Below are positions 7,852 to 15,709 of a stretch of DNA of 64,000 nt, piece after piece. Source of the DNA: Kaistia defluvii (lineage in GTDB: Bacteria > Pseudomonadota > Alphaproteobacteria > Rhizobiales > Kaistiaceae). The notes below the pieces were generated by a model. That model was not told the DNA's origin. It did not search any database and saw only the letters and a list, made by a program, of their open reading frames with translations. How positions within the stretch are numbered: the stretch's first letter is position 1; each line of letters starts with the position of its first letter. A program made the translations under genes and the position numbers. Location of the stretch: assembly GCF_026343955.1 (NCBI RefSeq), contig NZ_JAPKNI010000001.1, forward strand, positions 434,001 to 498,000, given 5' to 3'.

Positions 7852-9771
7852 ATGATGATGCGATTCGCCTGGATCGCCGGTGCGATGCTCGCGGCAACTG
7901 CCGCGCTTCCCGCCAGCGCCGACGTGATCTATCCGCGCGGGCTGGTGAAGGCCCCGGAGACGCTCGACCCGCAGAAGGCCGCGACCTTCAACGAGACTCC
8001 CATCCTCTACGATTTGTTCGAGGGTCTGGTCGCGCTCGATGGCGAGGGCAAGACCGTCCCCGGCGCCGCCGAGAGCTGGACGATCTCGCCCGACGGCCTC
8101 GTCTACACCTTCCGGCTGCGCGACGGCGCGCGCTGGTCGAATGGCGACGTGGTCAAGGCCGCCGATTTCGTCGCCTCGTTCCGCCGCCTGTTCGCGCCCG
8201 AGACGGGCGCGACCGAGACGGGGCCGTTGCTCGTCATCAAGAACGCCGCCGCCATCCAGCAGGGCAGCGCCAAGGCCGACACGCTGGGCGTCGCGGCGCC
8301 GGATGCCAAGACGCTGGAGATCACGCTGGAACGGCCGGTGCCGACCTTCCTCGGCCGCTTGGCCCTTCCGGTGGCTCTGCCCGTCAACGTCACGTCGATC
8401 CGCAAGCTCGGCGCCGATTTCGGCACCACGGGCAAGATCGTTTCGAACGGCGCCTATCGCCTGGCCGCGATCGACAAGAAGGACGGCTATATCCTCGTCA
8501 AGAACCCGCGCTTCCGCGATGCCAAGGCGATGCCGATCGACAGTGTCGTCTACAAGGCGTTCGACGATGTCGCCGGCTGCGTCGAGGCCTATCGCGCCAA
8601 GGCGGTGCTTTCCTGCCCCGACGTTCCGACCGAGAACCTCGCCGAACTGAAAGGGGAATTCGGCGGCGCGCTGCGGCTCGCGCCCTTCCCCGGCACCTAT
8701 TATTTCGCGATCAACACCACCAAGAAGCCGTTCGACAAGGTGGAGGTGCGCCGGGCCCTGTCGCTCGCCATCGACCGCGAGGCGCTCGCCAGCGCCGTCT
8801 GGTCGGGCGGCATGGTGCCGGCCGACACGCTGGTCCCTCCCGCCCTTTCCGCCTCGCCGGCCGCAACGCCCCAGCCGATCGAGACCCGCCGCGCCGAAGC
8901 CCGCAAGCTGCTCGAGGCTGCCGGTTTCGGCGAACTCGCCGCCGTGGCGCCAGCACCCGAGGATGCCGGCAAGCCAATCGCCGCGGCAGACGCGGCCCCT
9001 GCGAACGCCCCGGGCGAAAAGCCCATGGAGAACAAGCCCCTGGCCGACAAACCGGCCGAAAGCACCGCTTCGGGGACGAAGGACGCCGCCAATCCCGACG
9101 TGACCTATTCGATCACCGCCAAGCCGAGCGTCATCATGCCGGGTGATGCGGCGCCGGTTGCCGAAACGCCGGCTGACGAGAAGGCACCAGCCGACAAGCC
9201 GGCGGCGCAGTCGGCTGCGCCTGCGGCTCCCGATGCCAGGTCTTCGGTTCCTGCTGCCAAGGAAGAAAAAGCAGCGGGGGACACCGGCCCCAGCCCGCTG
9301 CGCCTGACCATCCGCGTCGGCACCGGCCTTGGCCATGAGGAGACGGCGCGTATCGTCGCCGACCAGTGGAAGAAGATCGGGGTCGAGGCGACGATCGTCA
9401 CCGAGGCCAACCCGGCGCATTTCGCGCGGCTGCGCGATGGCGGGGATTTCGATGTCGCGCGAACCGGCTGGATCGCCGACGAGGCCGATCCGATCGACCT
9501 GCTGACGGTGCTGCGCAGCGACAATGTCCGCTTCAACTATCCGCGCTACACCAACCGCGATTTTGACAAGCTGCTGGACCAGGCGGCCGTCGACATGGAC
9601 CGGGAGCGTCGCCAGCAGGAACTCGGCGCGGCAGCGGCCTTGCTTGCCGCCGACGCGCCGATCATTCCCTTGCTTGGCTACGTCTCGCTATCGCTGGTGT
9701 CGCCGACACTGACAGGCTGGAGCGACAACATGCTCAACGTCCACCCGACCCGCTTCCTCGCGGTCAATTAG
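7852..9771 (+). CDS. Oligopeptide-type ABC transporter solute-binding protein with low-complexity insert
   Basis: This 639-residue protein is an SBP_bac_5 (OppA-like) periplasmic binding protein. A signal peptide (residues about 1-24, ending PASAD) is followed by the usual opening KAPETLDPQKA and FEGLV segments. Normal family sequence continues to ARKLLEAAGFG (about 350-360). An Ala/Pro/Lys/Asp-rich segment of about 120 residues (about 361-480, with repeats such as PADKPA) then precedes SPLRLTIRVGTG, where the family normally continues directly. It is therefore about 100 residues longer than usual. No permease or ATPase gene lies nearby, so its partners must be elsewhere. Three ATG codons lie at 7852, 7855 and 7858, after the purine-rich stretch GGATACGGAGA. 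Confidence 0.88.
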   Translation: MMMRFAWIAGAMLAATAALPASADVIYPRGLVKAPETLDPQKAATFNETPILYDLFEGLVALDGEGKTVPGAAESWTISPDGLVYTFRLRDGARWSNGDVVKAADFVASFRRLFAPETGATETGPLLVIKNAAAIQQGSAKADTLGVAAPDAKTLEITLERPVPTFLGRLALPVALPVNVTSIRKLGADFGTTGKIVSNGAYRLAAIDKKDGYILVKNPRFRDAKAMPIDSVVYKAFDDVAGCVEAYRAKAVLSCPDVPTENLAELKGEFGGALRLAPFPGTYYFAINTTKKPFDKVEVRRALSLAIDREALASAVWSGGMVPADTLVPPALSASPAATPQPIETRRAEARKLLEAAGFGELAAVAPAPEDAGKPIAAADAAPANAPGEKPMENKPLADKPAESTASGTKDAANPDVTYSITAKPSVIMPGDAAPVAETPADEKAPADKPAAQSAAPAAPDARSSVPAAKEEKAAGDTGPSPLRLTIRVGTGLGHEETARIVADQWKKIGVEATIVTEANPAHFARLRDGGDFDVARTGWIADEADPIDLLTVLRSDNVRFNYPRYTNRDFDKLLDQAAVDMDRERRQQELGAAAALLAADAPIIPLLGYVSLSLVSPTLTGWSDNMLNVHPTRFLAVN

Positions 9772-9871
9772 AGCGTTTTCGAGCGAAGTGCGTACCGGTT
9801 CGCGTGAAGAAAACGCGATCCGACAAGGAGTGAGCCTTTCCCCGTTTCAGCGAAACGGGGAAAGGCTCTAG
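9768..9871. repeat. Dispersed intergenic repeat, copy 1 (TAG-ended palindromic element)
   Basis: The element begins TTAGAGCGTTTTCGAGCG, continues through a GTACCGGTTCGCGTGAAG core, and ends GGCTCTAG. Its right half is a perfect 16-bp stem (9832-9847 with 9853-9868, loop CAGCG). The same element, in the opposite orientation, lies at 49668-49772 and, partly degraded, at 62984-63052. The first TAG is the stop codon of the upstream binding-protein gene. Confidence 0.8.
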
Positions 9872-9887
9872 CGTCGGCGCAACCGGC

Positions 9888-10151
9888 TTAGCGACAGGCG
9901 ACGTAGTGGCGGCGGCCGTAATTGTCGCGCCAGTAGCAACGACCGGTCGCGTCCGCGATGATCGCGCCGGTCACCGCGCCAACACCGGCGCCGATCGCCG
10001 CTGCGCCGACGCTGCCGCCGGCAATGCCGCCGACCGCTGCGCCCGTGAGGCCGCCGACGACGGCGCCGTCACCAGTGCGGGAGCCGGTCGTGCAGCCGGC
10101 AAGGACGGCGCCGGTCAGGGCGAGAGCGATCACCAGGGAACTTTTCTTCAT
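9888..10151 (-). CDS. Glycine-zipper lipoprotein (first of tandem pair)
   Basis: This 87-residue protein has a lipoprotein signal peptide with lipobox LAGC (Cys20), then a Gly/Ala-rich region with GxxxG repeats (glycine zipper, about residues 32-66, of the 17-kDa antigen/SlyB type) and a short polar end TGRCYWRDNYGRRHY. It should be an outer- or inner-membrane-attached small lipoprotein of the envelope; precise role unknown. The start ATG 10151 has a perfect AGGAGGT four bases upstream; longer in-frame openings lack lipoprotein logic. It is nearly identical to the next gene, pointing to a recent tandem duplication. Confidence 0.85.
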   Translation of the reverse strand: MKKSSLVIALALTGAVLAGCTTGSRTGDGAVVGGLTGAAVGGIAGGSVGAAAIGAGVGAVTGAIIADATGRCYWRDNYGRRHYVACR

Positions 10152-10290
10152 GTCGACCTCCTCTGGACGCCGCCGGGGGGCACGTCCTGAATGCATGATT
10201 GCCAAATTGTAATGCAGGAGGTCCGCGATGGGTTCCGAGGCGACGCGTCCGGCCATCTCGCCGGCGCGCCAAAGGGCCCGGAGCCGAGGC

Positions 10291-10331
10291 AAAAAAAAAG
10301 AAACGGCCGGAACCAGGTTCCGGCCGTTTTT
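10291..10331 (-). terminator. Bidirectional-looking intrinsic terminator
   Basis: AAACGGCCGGAAC (10301-10313) pairs perfectly with GTTCCGGCCGTTT (10317-10329) around CAG. A run of nine A on the left gives a U-run for leftward transcription of the upstream lipoprotein gene, and a T-run follows on the right. It is the best intrinsic terminator in the window. Confidence 0.9.
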
Positions 10332-10442
10332 AGGTCGGCAGCCGCACCCTCCCCGATCGGGTCGGACGGCCGCGCGATCTGGCGAGGCAGGAGACGGCCG
10401 ATGCGCAGCGCGCCGCGGTCCGCCTCATGCCCCGGGAAGCGA

Positions 10443-10706
10443 TTAGCGGCAGGACGTGTAGTGACGACGGCCGTAACGGTCCTTCCAGTAGCAGCGACCG
10501 GTCGCATCGGCGATGATCGCGCCGGTGACCGCACCGACGCCAGCGCCGATGGCTGCCGCGCCGACGCTGCCGCCAGCGATGCCGCCAATGGCTGCACCGG
10601 CGAGGCCGCCGACAACGGCACCGTCACCAGCGCGCGAACCGGTGGTGCAGCCAGCTGCCACTGCGCCGAGGGCAACGAGCATAACGAGCGTAGAAGCCTT
10701 CTTCAT
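10443..10706 (-). CDS. Glycine-zipper lipoprotein (second of tandem pair)
   Basis: This 87-residue protein duplicates the gene at 9888-10151: signal peptide with lipobox AAGC (Cys20), the same GDGAVVGG start of the mature part, the same glycine-zipper core and the same TGRCYW ... GRRHY end. Differences cluster in the signal peptide and the last ten residues. ATG 10706 is preceded by GACAGGAGAG. The gene has its own terminator (10291-10331), so the two copies are separate units rather than one operon. Confidence 0.85.
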   Translation of the reverse strand: MKKASTLVMLVALGAVAAGCTTGSRAGDGAVVGGLAGAAIGGIAGGSVGAAAIGAGVGAVTGAIIADATGRCYWKDRYGRRHYTSCR

Positions 10707-10960
10707 CAATCTCTCCTGTCGATGTGAACCCCCGAGGGAGGCCGTCCGAGCGGACCCGTCCGGCTCCCCCGCATTGGCGCTCGATCCAGACCCCGGCATT
10801 CGCGAGAATCGCCGGAGACCGACATCAAAGCCATGCACCCGCGCCCCTTGAAGGGTCAGTCAGGCTTGAAGTCAAGCTAGCTGTTCTCCAGAGCACAGAG
10901 AAGCGGCAAGTCGAATCGGAACCACCACTTCTAATTCCGTTGTCAACAGAAGTATAATAG

Positions 10961-12253
10961 TCACACGATGCCGCTGGAGCTTCCGCCGGAAGACGGCCGC
11001 TCGGCTGTAACCTTGGCGCGGTAGCCGGCCGCGCGATACACGCCGACCGGGTCGATCGCGCCGCCCTTGGCGAGCCGCGCCTTGGCGAGGATCGGGCCGA
11101 CATCGGTGGTGAAGGCGCGCTTCAGCGACTGGTTCGCCATCAGCACGTCGTTCGACTCCTGATAGCCCGCGAGTACAGGCCGGTCGACCAGCAGCGCCTG
11201 CGTATAGGCGCGCAGGATCTCGATCGCGCTGGTCATCAGGCTCTCGATCGGGTCGGTCACATTGTGCGACTGGTCGATCATGTAGGCGGGCGTGAAGCCC
11301 TTGGCCTTGCGATATTCGGCATCGACCAGCTCGTTGAAGACGAGGAAGAGCTGGAACGGGTTGATCGACCCGGCATCGAGGTCGTCGTCGCCATATTTCG
11401 AATCGTTGAAGTGGAAGCCGGCCAGCTTCTCGAACTGGATCAGCCGGGCCACGATCATCTCGATGTTGACGTTGGGCGCATGGTGGCCGAGGTCGACGAG
11501 GCAGAAAGCCTTGGGGCCGAGTTCCTGCGCGATCATGTAGTTGGTGCCCCAGTCCTGCACCACGGTCGAGTAGAAGGCGGGCTCGTAGAGCTTGTGCTCG
11601 GTGAAGACGCGCCAGTCATCCGGCAGCGCCGCATAGACCGACTTCATCGCGCCGAGATAGCGCTCGAACGCGCCGGTGAAATTCGACTGGCCGGGGAAGT
11701 TGGAGCCGTCGCCGATCCACACCGTCAGCGCCTTGGAGCCGAGCGCCTTGCCGATCTCGATCGTCTCGATGTTGTGCTCGATCGCCTGCTGGCGAACGGC
11801 CGCATCGGTGTGCGACAGCGAGCCGAACTTGTAGGAATGCTTCTGGTCCTTGGCGTCGGAGAAGGTGTTGGAGTTCATCGCGTCGAAGCCGAGGCCGAGC
11901 GAATCCGCCTTGGCCTTCAGTTCCCTGACGTCGGCCTTGTCCCAGGGGTTGTGCAGCGAGACGTTCGGTGTCGCCCGCGTCAGCTGGTTGATGACGGCGC
12001 AATCGTCGAGCTTCTCGAAGATGCCGCGCGGCTCGCCGGGGCCGGCGAAGCGGGCGAAGCGGGTGCCGCCGGTGCCGACGCCCCAGGAGGGCACGGCGAC
12101 GGTGAAGGCGGCGACCTTGCGGGTGATGACGTCGATGTCGATGCCGCGCCGGTCGAGCTGCTCGCCGAGCGAGGCATAGTCATTGGCGAGCGCGGCTTCC
12201 TCGGCCTTGTTCTTTTCGGCCAGAAGATCGGAAGAGATCGGAAGATCGGTCAT
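10961..12253 (-). CDS. rhaI: L-rhamnose isomerase (RhaI-type sugar isomerase)
   Basis: This 430-residue cytoplasmic TIM-barrel enzyme should convert L-rhamnose to L-rhamnulose. Its length and sequence style match the Pseudomonas-type L-rhamnose isomerase rather than E. coli RhaA. Metal- and substrate-site segments are visible: VSLHNPWDK, VWIGDGSNFPGQ, TEHKLYEPAFYSTVVQDWG, LVDLGHHAPNVN, and GFHFNDSKYGDDDLDAGS. ATG 12253 is chosen because GGGAGG lies about ten bases upstream and it gives the family length. It sits downstream of rhaD in a leftward operon, 197 bp apart, and opposite the rhamnose transport genes. Confidence 0.93.
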   Translation of the reverse strand: MTDLPISSDLLAEKNKAEEAALANDYASLGEQLDRRGIDIDVITRKVAAFTVAVPSWGVGTGGTRFARFAGPGEPRGIFEKLDDCAVINQLTRATPNVSLHNPWDKADVRELKAKADSLGLGFDAMNSNTFSDAKDQKHSYKFGSLSHTDAAVRQQAIEHNIETIEIGKALGSKALTVWIGDGSNFPGQSNFTGAFERYLGAMKSVYAALPDDWRVFTEHKLYEPAFYSTVVQDWGTNYMIAQELGPKAFCLVDLGHHAPNVNIEMIVARLIQFEKLAGFHFNDSKYGDDDLDAGSINPFQLFLVFNELVDAEYRKAKGFTPAYMIDQSHNVTDPIESLMTSAIEILRAYTQALLVDRPVLAGYQESNDVLMANQSLKRAFTTDVGPILAKARLAKGGAIDPVGVYRAAGYRAKVTAERPSSGGSSSGIV

Positions 12254-12450
12254 GTGGCGGGTCCTCCCCAAGCCTATGTTCATGGAACGGCCCGGCTGCC
12301 GAAGCCGCCTGGGACCGTTCGAGAATTCTCTAGGCCGAGCCGGGTGGCGTGGTCGTCGAGAACCGGAGCGGAGCGGACTTTGGGTCCGTGAGCACCGGAA
12401 GCGCAGAAGACCGCGTCAGACGGCCGGCCTAGTAGAATTGGCGGACGGTC

Positions 12451-14553
12451 TCAGCGCGTGAACGAAATCACGTTGCCCGCATCCACATTGATGATGTTGC
12501 CGGTCGACTTGTTGGACAGGTCGGCGGCGAGGAAATAGGCGGCCTCGGCGATGTCTTCCGGGAACACGCTGCGCTTCAGGAGCGAGCGGTTGCGGTAGAA
12601 CTCCTCGAGATCATCCTCGCCGATCTTGTTGGATTCGGCGCGCTGCTGGCGCCACTCGCCCTGCCAGATCTTCGATCCGCGCAGCACCGCATCCGGGTTG
12701 ATCGTGTTGACGCGGATGCCGAACGGCGCGCCTTCCAGCGCCAGGCAGCGGGCGAGATGGATCTCGGCCGCCTTGGCGGTGCAATAGGCGGAAGCGCCGG
12801 CCGAGGCCGCGAGGCCGTTCTTCGAGGCGATGAAGACGATCGAGCCGCCGAGCTTCTGCGTCTTCATGATCCGGTAGGCGGCGCGCGAGACGAGGAAGTA
12901 GCCGGTCGCCAGGATCGCGATGTTCTTGTCCCAGGTCTCCAGCGTCGTCTCCTCGAAGGGCGCCGCCGACGAGATGCCGGCGTTGGAGACCAGGATGTCG
13001 ATGCCGCCAAATTCGATCAGCGTATCGTGGAACGCCTTCTCGACGGCCGCTTCGCTGGTGACGTTGGCGATGACGCCGCGGATGTTGTCCTTGCCGAACT
13101 TGGCGCCAAGGCCGGAGACGGTCGTGTCGAGCGCGTTCTGGTCGATGTCGGCGATCATGACGACCGCGCCTTCCTGCAGGTAGCGGACGGCGGTGGCCGA
13201 CCCGATGCCGCCGGCGCCGCCGGTGATGAAGGCGATGCGGCCGGCGAGCGACTTCGGCTTCGGCATGCGCTGCAGCTTGGCTTCCTCGAGCAGCCAGTAC
13301 TCGATATCGAAGGCTTCCTGCTCGTCGAGACCGACATAGGTCGAGACCGTCGAGGCGCCGCGCATCACGTTGATGGCGTTGACGTAGAACTCGCCGGCAA
13401 TGCGGGCGGTCGCCTTGTCGCGGGCAAAGGTGATCATGCCGACGCCGGGGATCAGATAGACGACGGCGTTGGGGTCGCGCATCGCCGGGCTGTTGGCATG
13501 CTTGCAGCGCTCGTAATAGGCGGCGTAATCGGCGCGATAGGCGTCGAGCGCGCCATCCAGGCCGGCGAGCACCGCGTCCAGATTGTCCTTGGCCGGATCG
13601 TAGTCGACGACCAGCGGACGGATCTTGGTGCGCAGGAAATGATCGGGGCAGGACGTGCCGAGGGCCGCCAATGCGCGAAGCTGAGCGGAATTGACGAATT
13701 CGAGCACGGCCGGCTGGTCGTCGAAATGACCGATCTTGGATTCCGTCTTGCCGATCCGGCCGCGGATCTGCGGCATCAGCGCGGCCGCCACGGCGCGGCG
13801 CTTGTCGGCGTCGAGCGACGGCGAGACGGCGCCGCCGAAGATCGGCTTGCCTTCCGTCTCCTTGGCGAACCACTCGATCGCCTTGTTGATGATCTCGAGC
13901 GTCAGCTCATAGGCGTCCTTGGAGGTGTTGGCCCAGGTGAACAGGCCGTGGCTCTCGAGCACGACGCCCTTGGCGTTGGGGTTCTCGTTGGCGAACTTGG
14001 ACAGCCACAGGCCGAGCTCGAAGCCGGGGCGCTTCCAGGGCAGCCAGCCGATGGCGTCGCCATAGATCTGCTGCGTCAGCTCCCTGGAGTTCTGCGACGC
14101 GGCGATGGCGATGATCGCGTCCGGATGCATGTGGTCGACATGCTTGTAGGGCACGTAGGCGTGCAGCGCCGTGTCGATCGAGGCGGCGCGCGGGTTCAGG
14201 TTGAACGTGCAGTGCGGCAGCAGGCCGACCATCTCGTCCTCATGCTCGAGGCCGCGATAGATGCCCTTCAGTGCTTCCAGCTTGTCCTGATAGAGGGTCG
14301 CGAAACCGTCGAGCTTCATCGAGCCGACATCGCCGCCCGAGCCCTTGACCCAGAGCACCGTGACGTCCTCGCCGGAGAGCGGGTCCTTCTCGGTGACCTT
14401 GGCCGAGGTGTTTCCGCCGCCGAAATTGGTGATCCGCTTGTCGGAACCGAGCAGGTTCGAGCGATACAGCAGAAGCTCGGACTCGCTGAGGCCGGCGGCC
14501 TTGGCGTCATCCCAGCGATTGTCGAGGCGGTGCGAGGAGGCGGGTGAGGTCAT
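12451..14553 (-). CDS. rhaD: Bifunctional rhamnulose-1-phosphate aldolase/short-chain dehydrogenase
   Basis: This 700-residue protein is a two-domain fusion: an N-terminal class II aldolase domain (about residues 30-420, with GGGNTSAK, VKGSGGDVG, VDHMHPDAI and ESHGLFTWA supplying the metal-binding His and phosphate-site residues) and a C-terminal SDR domain (about 430-700, with the nucleotide motif TGGAGGIG and catalytic S...YCTAK). It should cleave L-rhamnulose-1-phosphate to dihydroxyacetone phosphate and L-lactaldehyde, the SDR half oxidising or reducing the aldehyde product. Length equals the known family (about 699). ATG 14553 is chosen to match it; the ribosome site is weak. Transcribed left toward rhaI. 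Confidence 0.93.
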   Translation of the reverse strand: MTSPASSHRLDNRWDDAKAAGLSESELLLYRSNLLGSDKRITNFGGGNTSAKVTEKDPLSGEDVTVLWVKGSGGDVGSMKLDGFATLYQDKLEALKGIYRGLEHEDEMVGLLPHCTFNLNPRAASIDTALHAYVPYKHVDHMHPDAIIAIAASQNSRELTQQIYGDAIGWLPWKRPGFELGLWLSKFANENPNAKGVVLESHGLFTWANTSKDAYELTLEIINKAIEWFAKETEGKPIFGGAVSPSLDADKRRAVAAALMPQIRGRIGKTESKIGHFDDQPAVLEFVNSAQLRALAALGTSCPDHFLRTKIRPLVVDYDPAKDNLDAVLAGLDGALDAYRADYAAYYERCKHANSPAMRDPNAVVYLIPGVGMITFARDKATARIAGEFYVNAINVMRGASTVSTYVGLDEQEAFDIEYWLLEEAKLQRMPKPKSLAGRIAFITGGAGGIGSATAVRYLQEGAVVMIADIDQNALDTTVSGLGAKFGKDNIRGVIANVTSEAAVEKAFHDTLIEFGGIDILVSNAGISSAAPFEETTLETWDKNIAILATGYFLVSRAAYRIMKTQKLGGSIVFIASKNGLAASAGASAYCTAKAAEIHLARCLALEGAPFGIRVNTINPDAVLRGSKIWQGEWRQQRAESNKIGEDDLEEFYRNRSLLKRSVFPEDIAEAAYFLAADLSNKSTGNIINVDAGNVISFTR

Positions 14554-14696
14554 GATCAAAGCTGCTCTTGATCGGTCGCCGCCGCGCAGATGCGAGCGCA
14601 TTCGGATCGGCGAACCATCCACGGGGGACGTCGCTCGGCCTTTCGAGCCGAGGACCACGCAATTGCGGATCATGATCTGTCAGCCACTTCGGGCTT

Positions 14697-14710
14697 TGTC
14701 AATCAAAAGC
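14697..14710 (-). promoter_or_regulatory. Leftward rha promoter/operator element
   Basis: On the minus strand this reads GCTTTTGATTGACA and contains a TTGACA -35 hexamer pointing toward rhaD. It matches 13 of 14 bases of the rightward element at 14788-14801, so the divergent promoters carry mirrored copies of the same site. It is a likely binding site for the DeoR-type regulator or part of both promoters. Confidence 0.5.
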
Positions 14711-14745
14711 GGTCAGATATGGGCCATACCGCAGCGCAATATGAC

Positions 14746-14824
14746 CGATAATGATCCTTTTGCGCCGCATCATTATCGATGATGATCGTTTTTGATTGAC
14801 AATCATCGGAAAGCTTGGAAAATC
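14746..14824 (+). promoter_or_regulatory. Rightward rha promoter with DeoR-type operator repeats
   Basis: Two direct repeats, CGATAATGATCCTTTTG (14746-14762) and CGATGATGATCGTTTTTG (14777-14794), are 31 bp apart, about three helical turns. The second runs into GTTTTTGATTGACA (14788-14801), whose TTGACA (14796-14801) is followed after 17 bp by AAAATC as a weak -10. The arrangement fits repression by the adjacent DeoR-family regulator relieved by a rhamnose intermediate; that step is inference. Confidence 0.5.
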
Positions 14825-14844
14825 CGGGCCAGTCGGAGGGTTGC

Positions 14845-15636
14845 ATGCACGAAATCGAGCGTCACAGGATCATCCTCGGCGAGGTGGCCGAGCGCCCCGT
14901 CGTCACGGTGGCGCAGCTCGTCGGCCTCACCGGCGCCTCCGAGGCCACGATCCGTCGCGACATCACCGCGCTCAACGATGTCGGCCAGCTGCGCAAGGTG
15001 CGCGGCGGCGCCGAGCGGCGGCATGGCGAGAACGGCATCGGCAGCCTGATGACGCCGGCCTTCGAGGAAACCCGGCTGCAGAACCTCGCCGCCAAGCGGG
15101 CGATCGCACGGGCCGCCGCCGCCTTGGTCGAGGACGGCGAATCCATCATCGTCAATGGCGGCACCACCACCTATTGCCTCGGCCCCTATATCGCCGAGCG
15201 CAAGCTGCGCGTGCTGACCAATTCGCTCGATCTCGCGCTCTACCTGATCGCCAATGGCGATTGCCAGGTCGTGCTGCCGGGCGGCGACGTCCATCGCGAG
15301 CAGCGCATGGTCGTCAGCCCCTATACCAGCGACACCGTCATCGAGCATTTCTATGCCGGGAAATATTTCCTCGGCGCCCATGCCATCCGCCGCCAGGGCC
15401 TGATCGAGGGCGATCCCGTGCTGATCAAGGCCGAACAGAAGATGCTGAAGCAGGCCGAGCAGGTGATCGCGCTGGTCGACGGCTCCAAGTTCCAGCCGCG
15501 CGGCAGCCTGATCCTCTGTCCGCTGACGCAGCTCGACCGCGTCATCACCGACAGTTCCGCCCCGCAGGAAGCCTGCGACATGCTGCGGGACGCCGGCGTC
15601 ATCGTCGACGTCGTGGAGGTTCCGCCGGAAAGCTGA
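14845..15636 (+). CDS. rhaR: DeoR/GlpR family transcriptional regulator of rhamnose genes
   Basis: This 263-residue protein has an N-terminal DeoR winged helix (residues about 5-58, with VAQLVGLTGASEATIRRDI as the helix-turn-helix) and a C-terminal sugar-phosphate sensor domain (ILVNGGTTTYCLG-like phosphate site read here as IIVNGGTTTYCLG, and VDGSKF near the end). It most likely represses the divergent rhaD-rhaI and rhamnose transport operons. ATG 14845 has GGAGGG five bases upstream; the longer TTG start at 14815 would include promoter sequence. It is the first gene of the rightward operon, followed after 73 bp by the ABC ATPase. The name follows Rhizobium leguminosarum. Confidence 0.85.
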   Translation: MHEIERHRIILGEVAERPVVTVAQLVGLTGASEATIRRDITALNDVGQLRKVRGGAERRHGENGIGSLMTPAFEETRLQNLAAKRAIARAAAALVEDGESIIVNGGTTTYCLGPYIAERKLRVLTNSLDLALYLIANGDCQVVLPGGDVHREQRMVVSPYTSDTVIEHFYAGKYFLGAHAIRRQGLIEGDPVLIKAEQKMLKQAEQVIALVDGSKFQPRGSLILCPLTQLDRVITDSSAPQEACDMLRDAGVIVDVVEVPPES

Positions 15637-15709
15637 TGCCCGCAAGTCCCGCCAATCCCGGCCAATAAGAATCGGCGCAAAGCCGAACATTCAAGGGAAA
15701 CGCCACGTT

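Noticed and set aside
9288-9300. Break or frameshift in the middle of the oligopeptide-binding protein gene
   Set aside because: The frame stays open and returns to family sequence after the insert, so it is an in-frame insertion.
10905-10960. TATAAT (10953-10958) as a plus-strand promoter reading antisense into rhaI
   Set aside because: No acceptable -35 at 16-18 bp; likely chance in a short AT-rich spacer.
12757-14547. Long plus-strand frame opposite rhaD
   Set aside because: Low-complexity Gly/Asp/Arg composition and full overlap with the recognisable aldolase-dehydrogenase.
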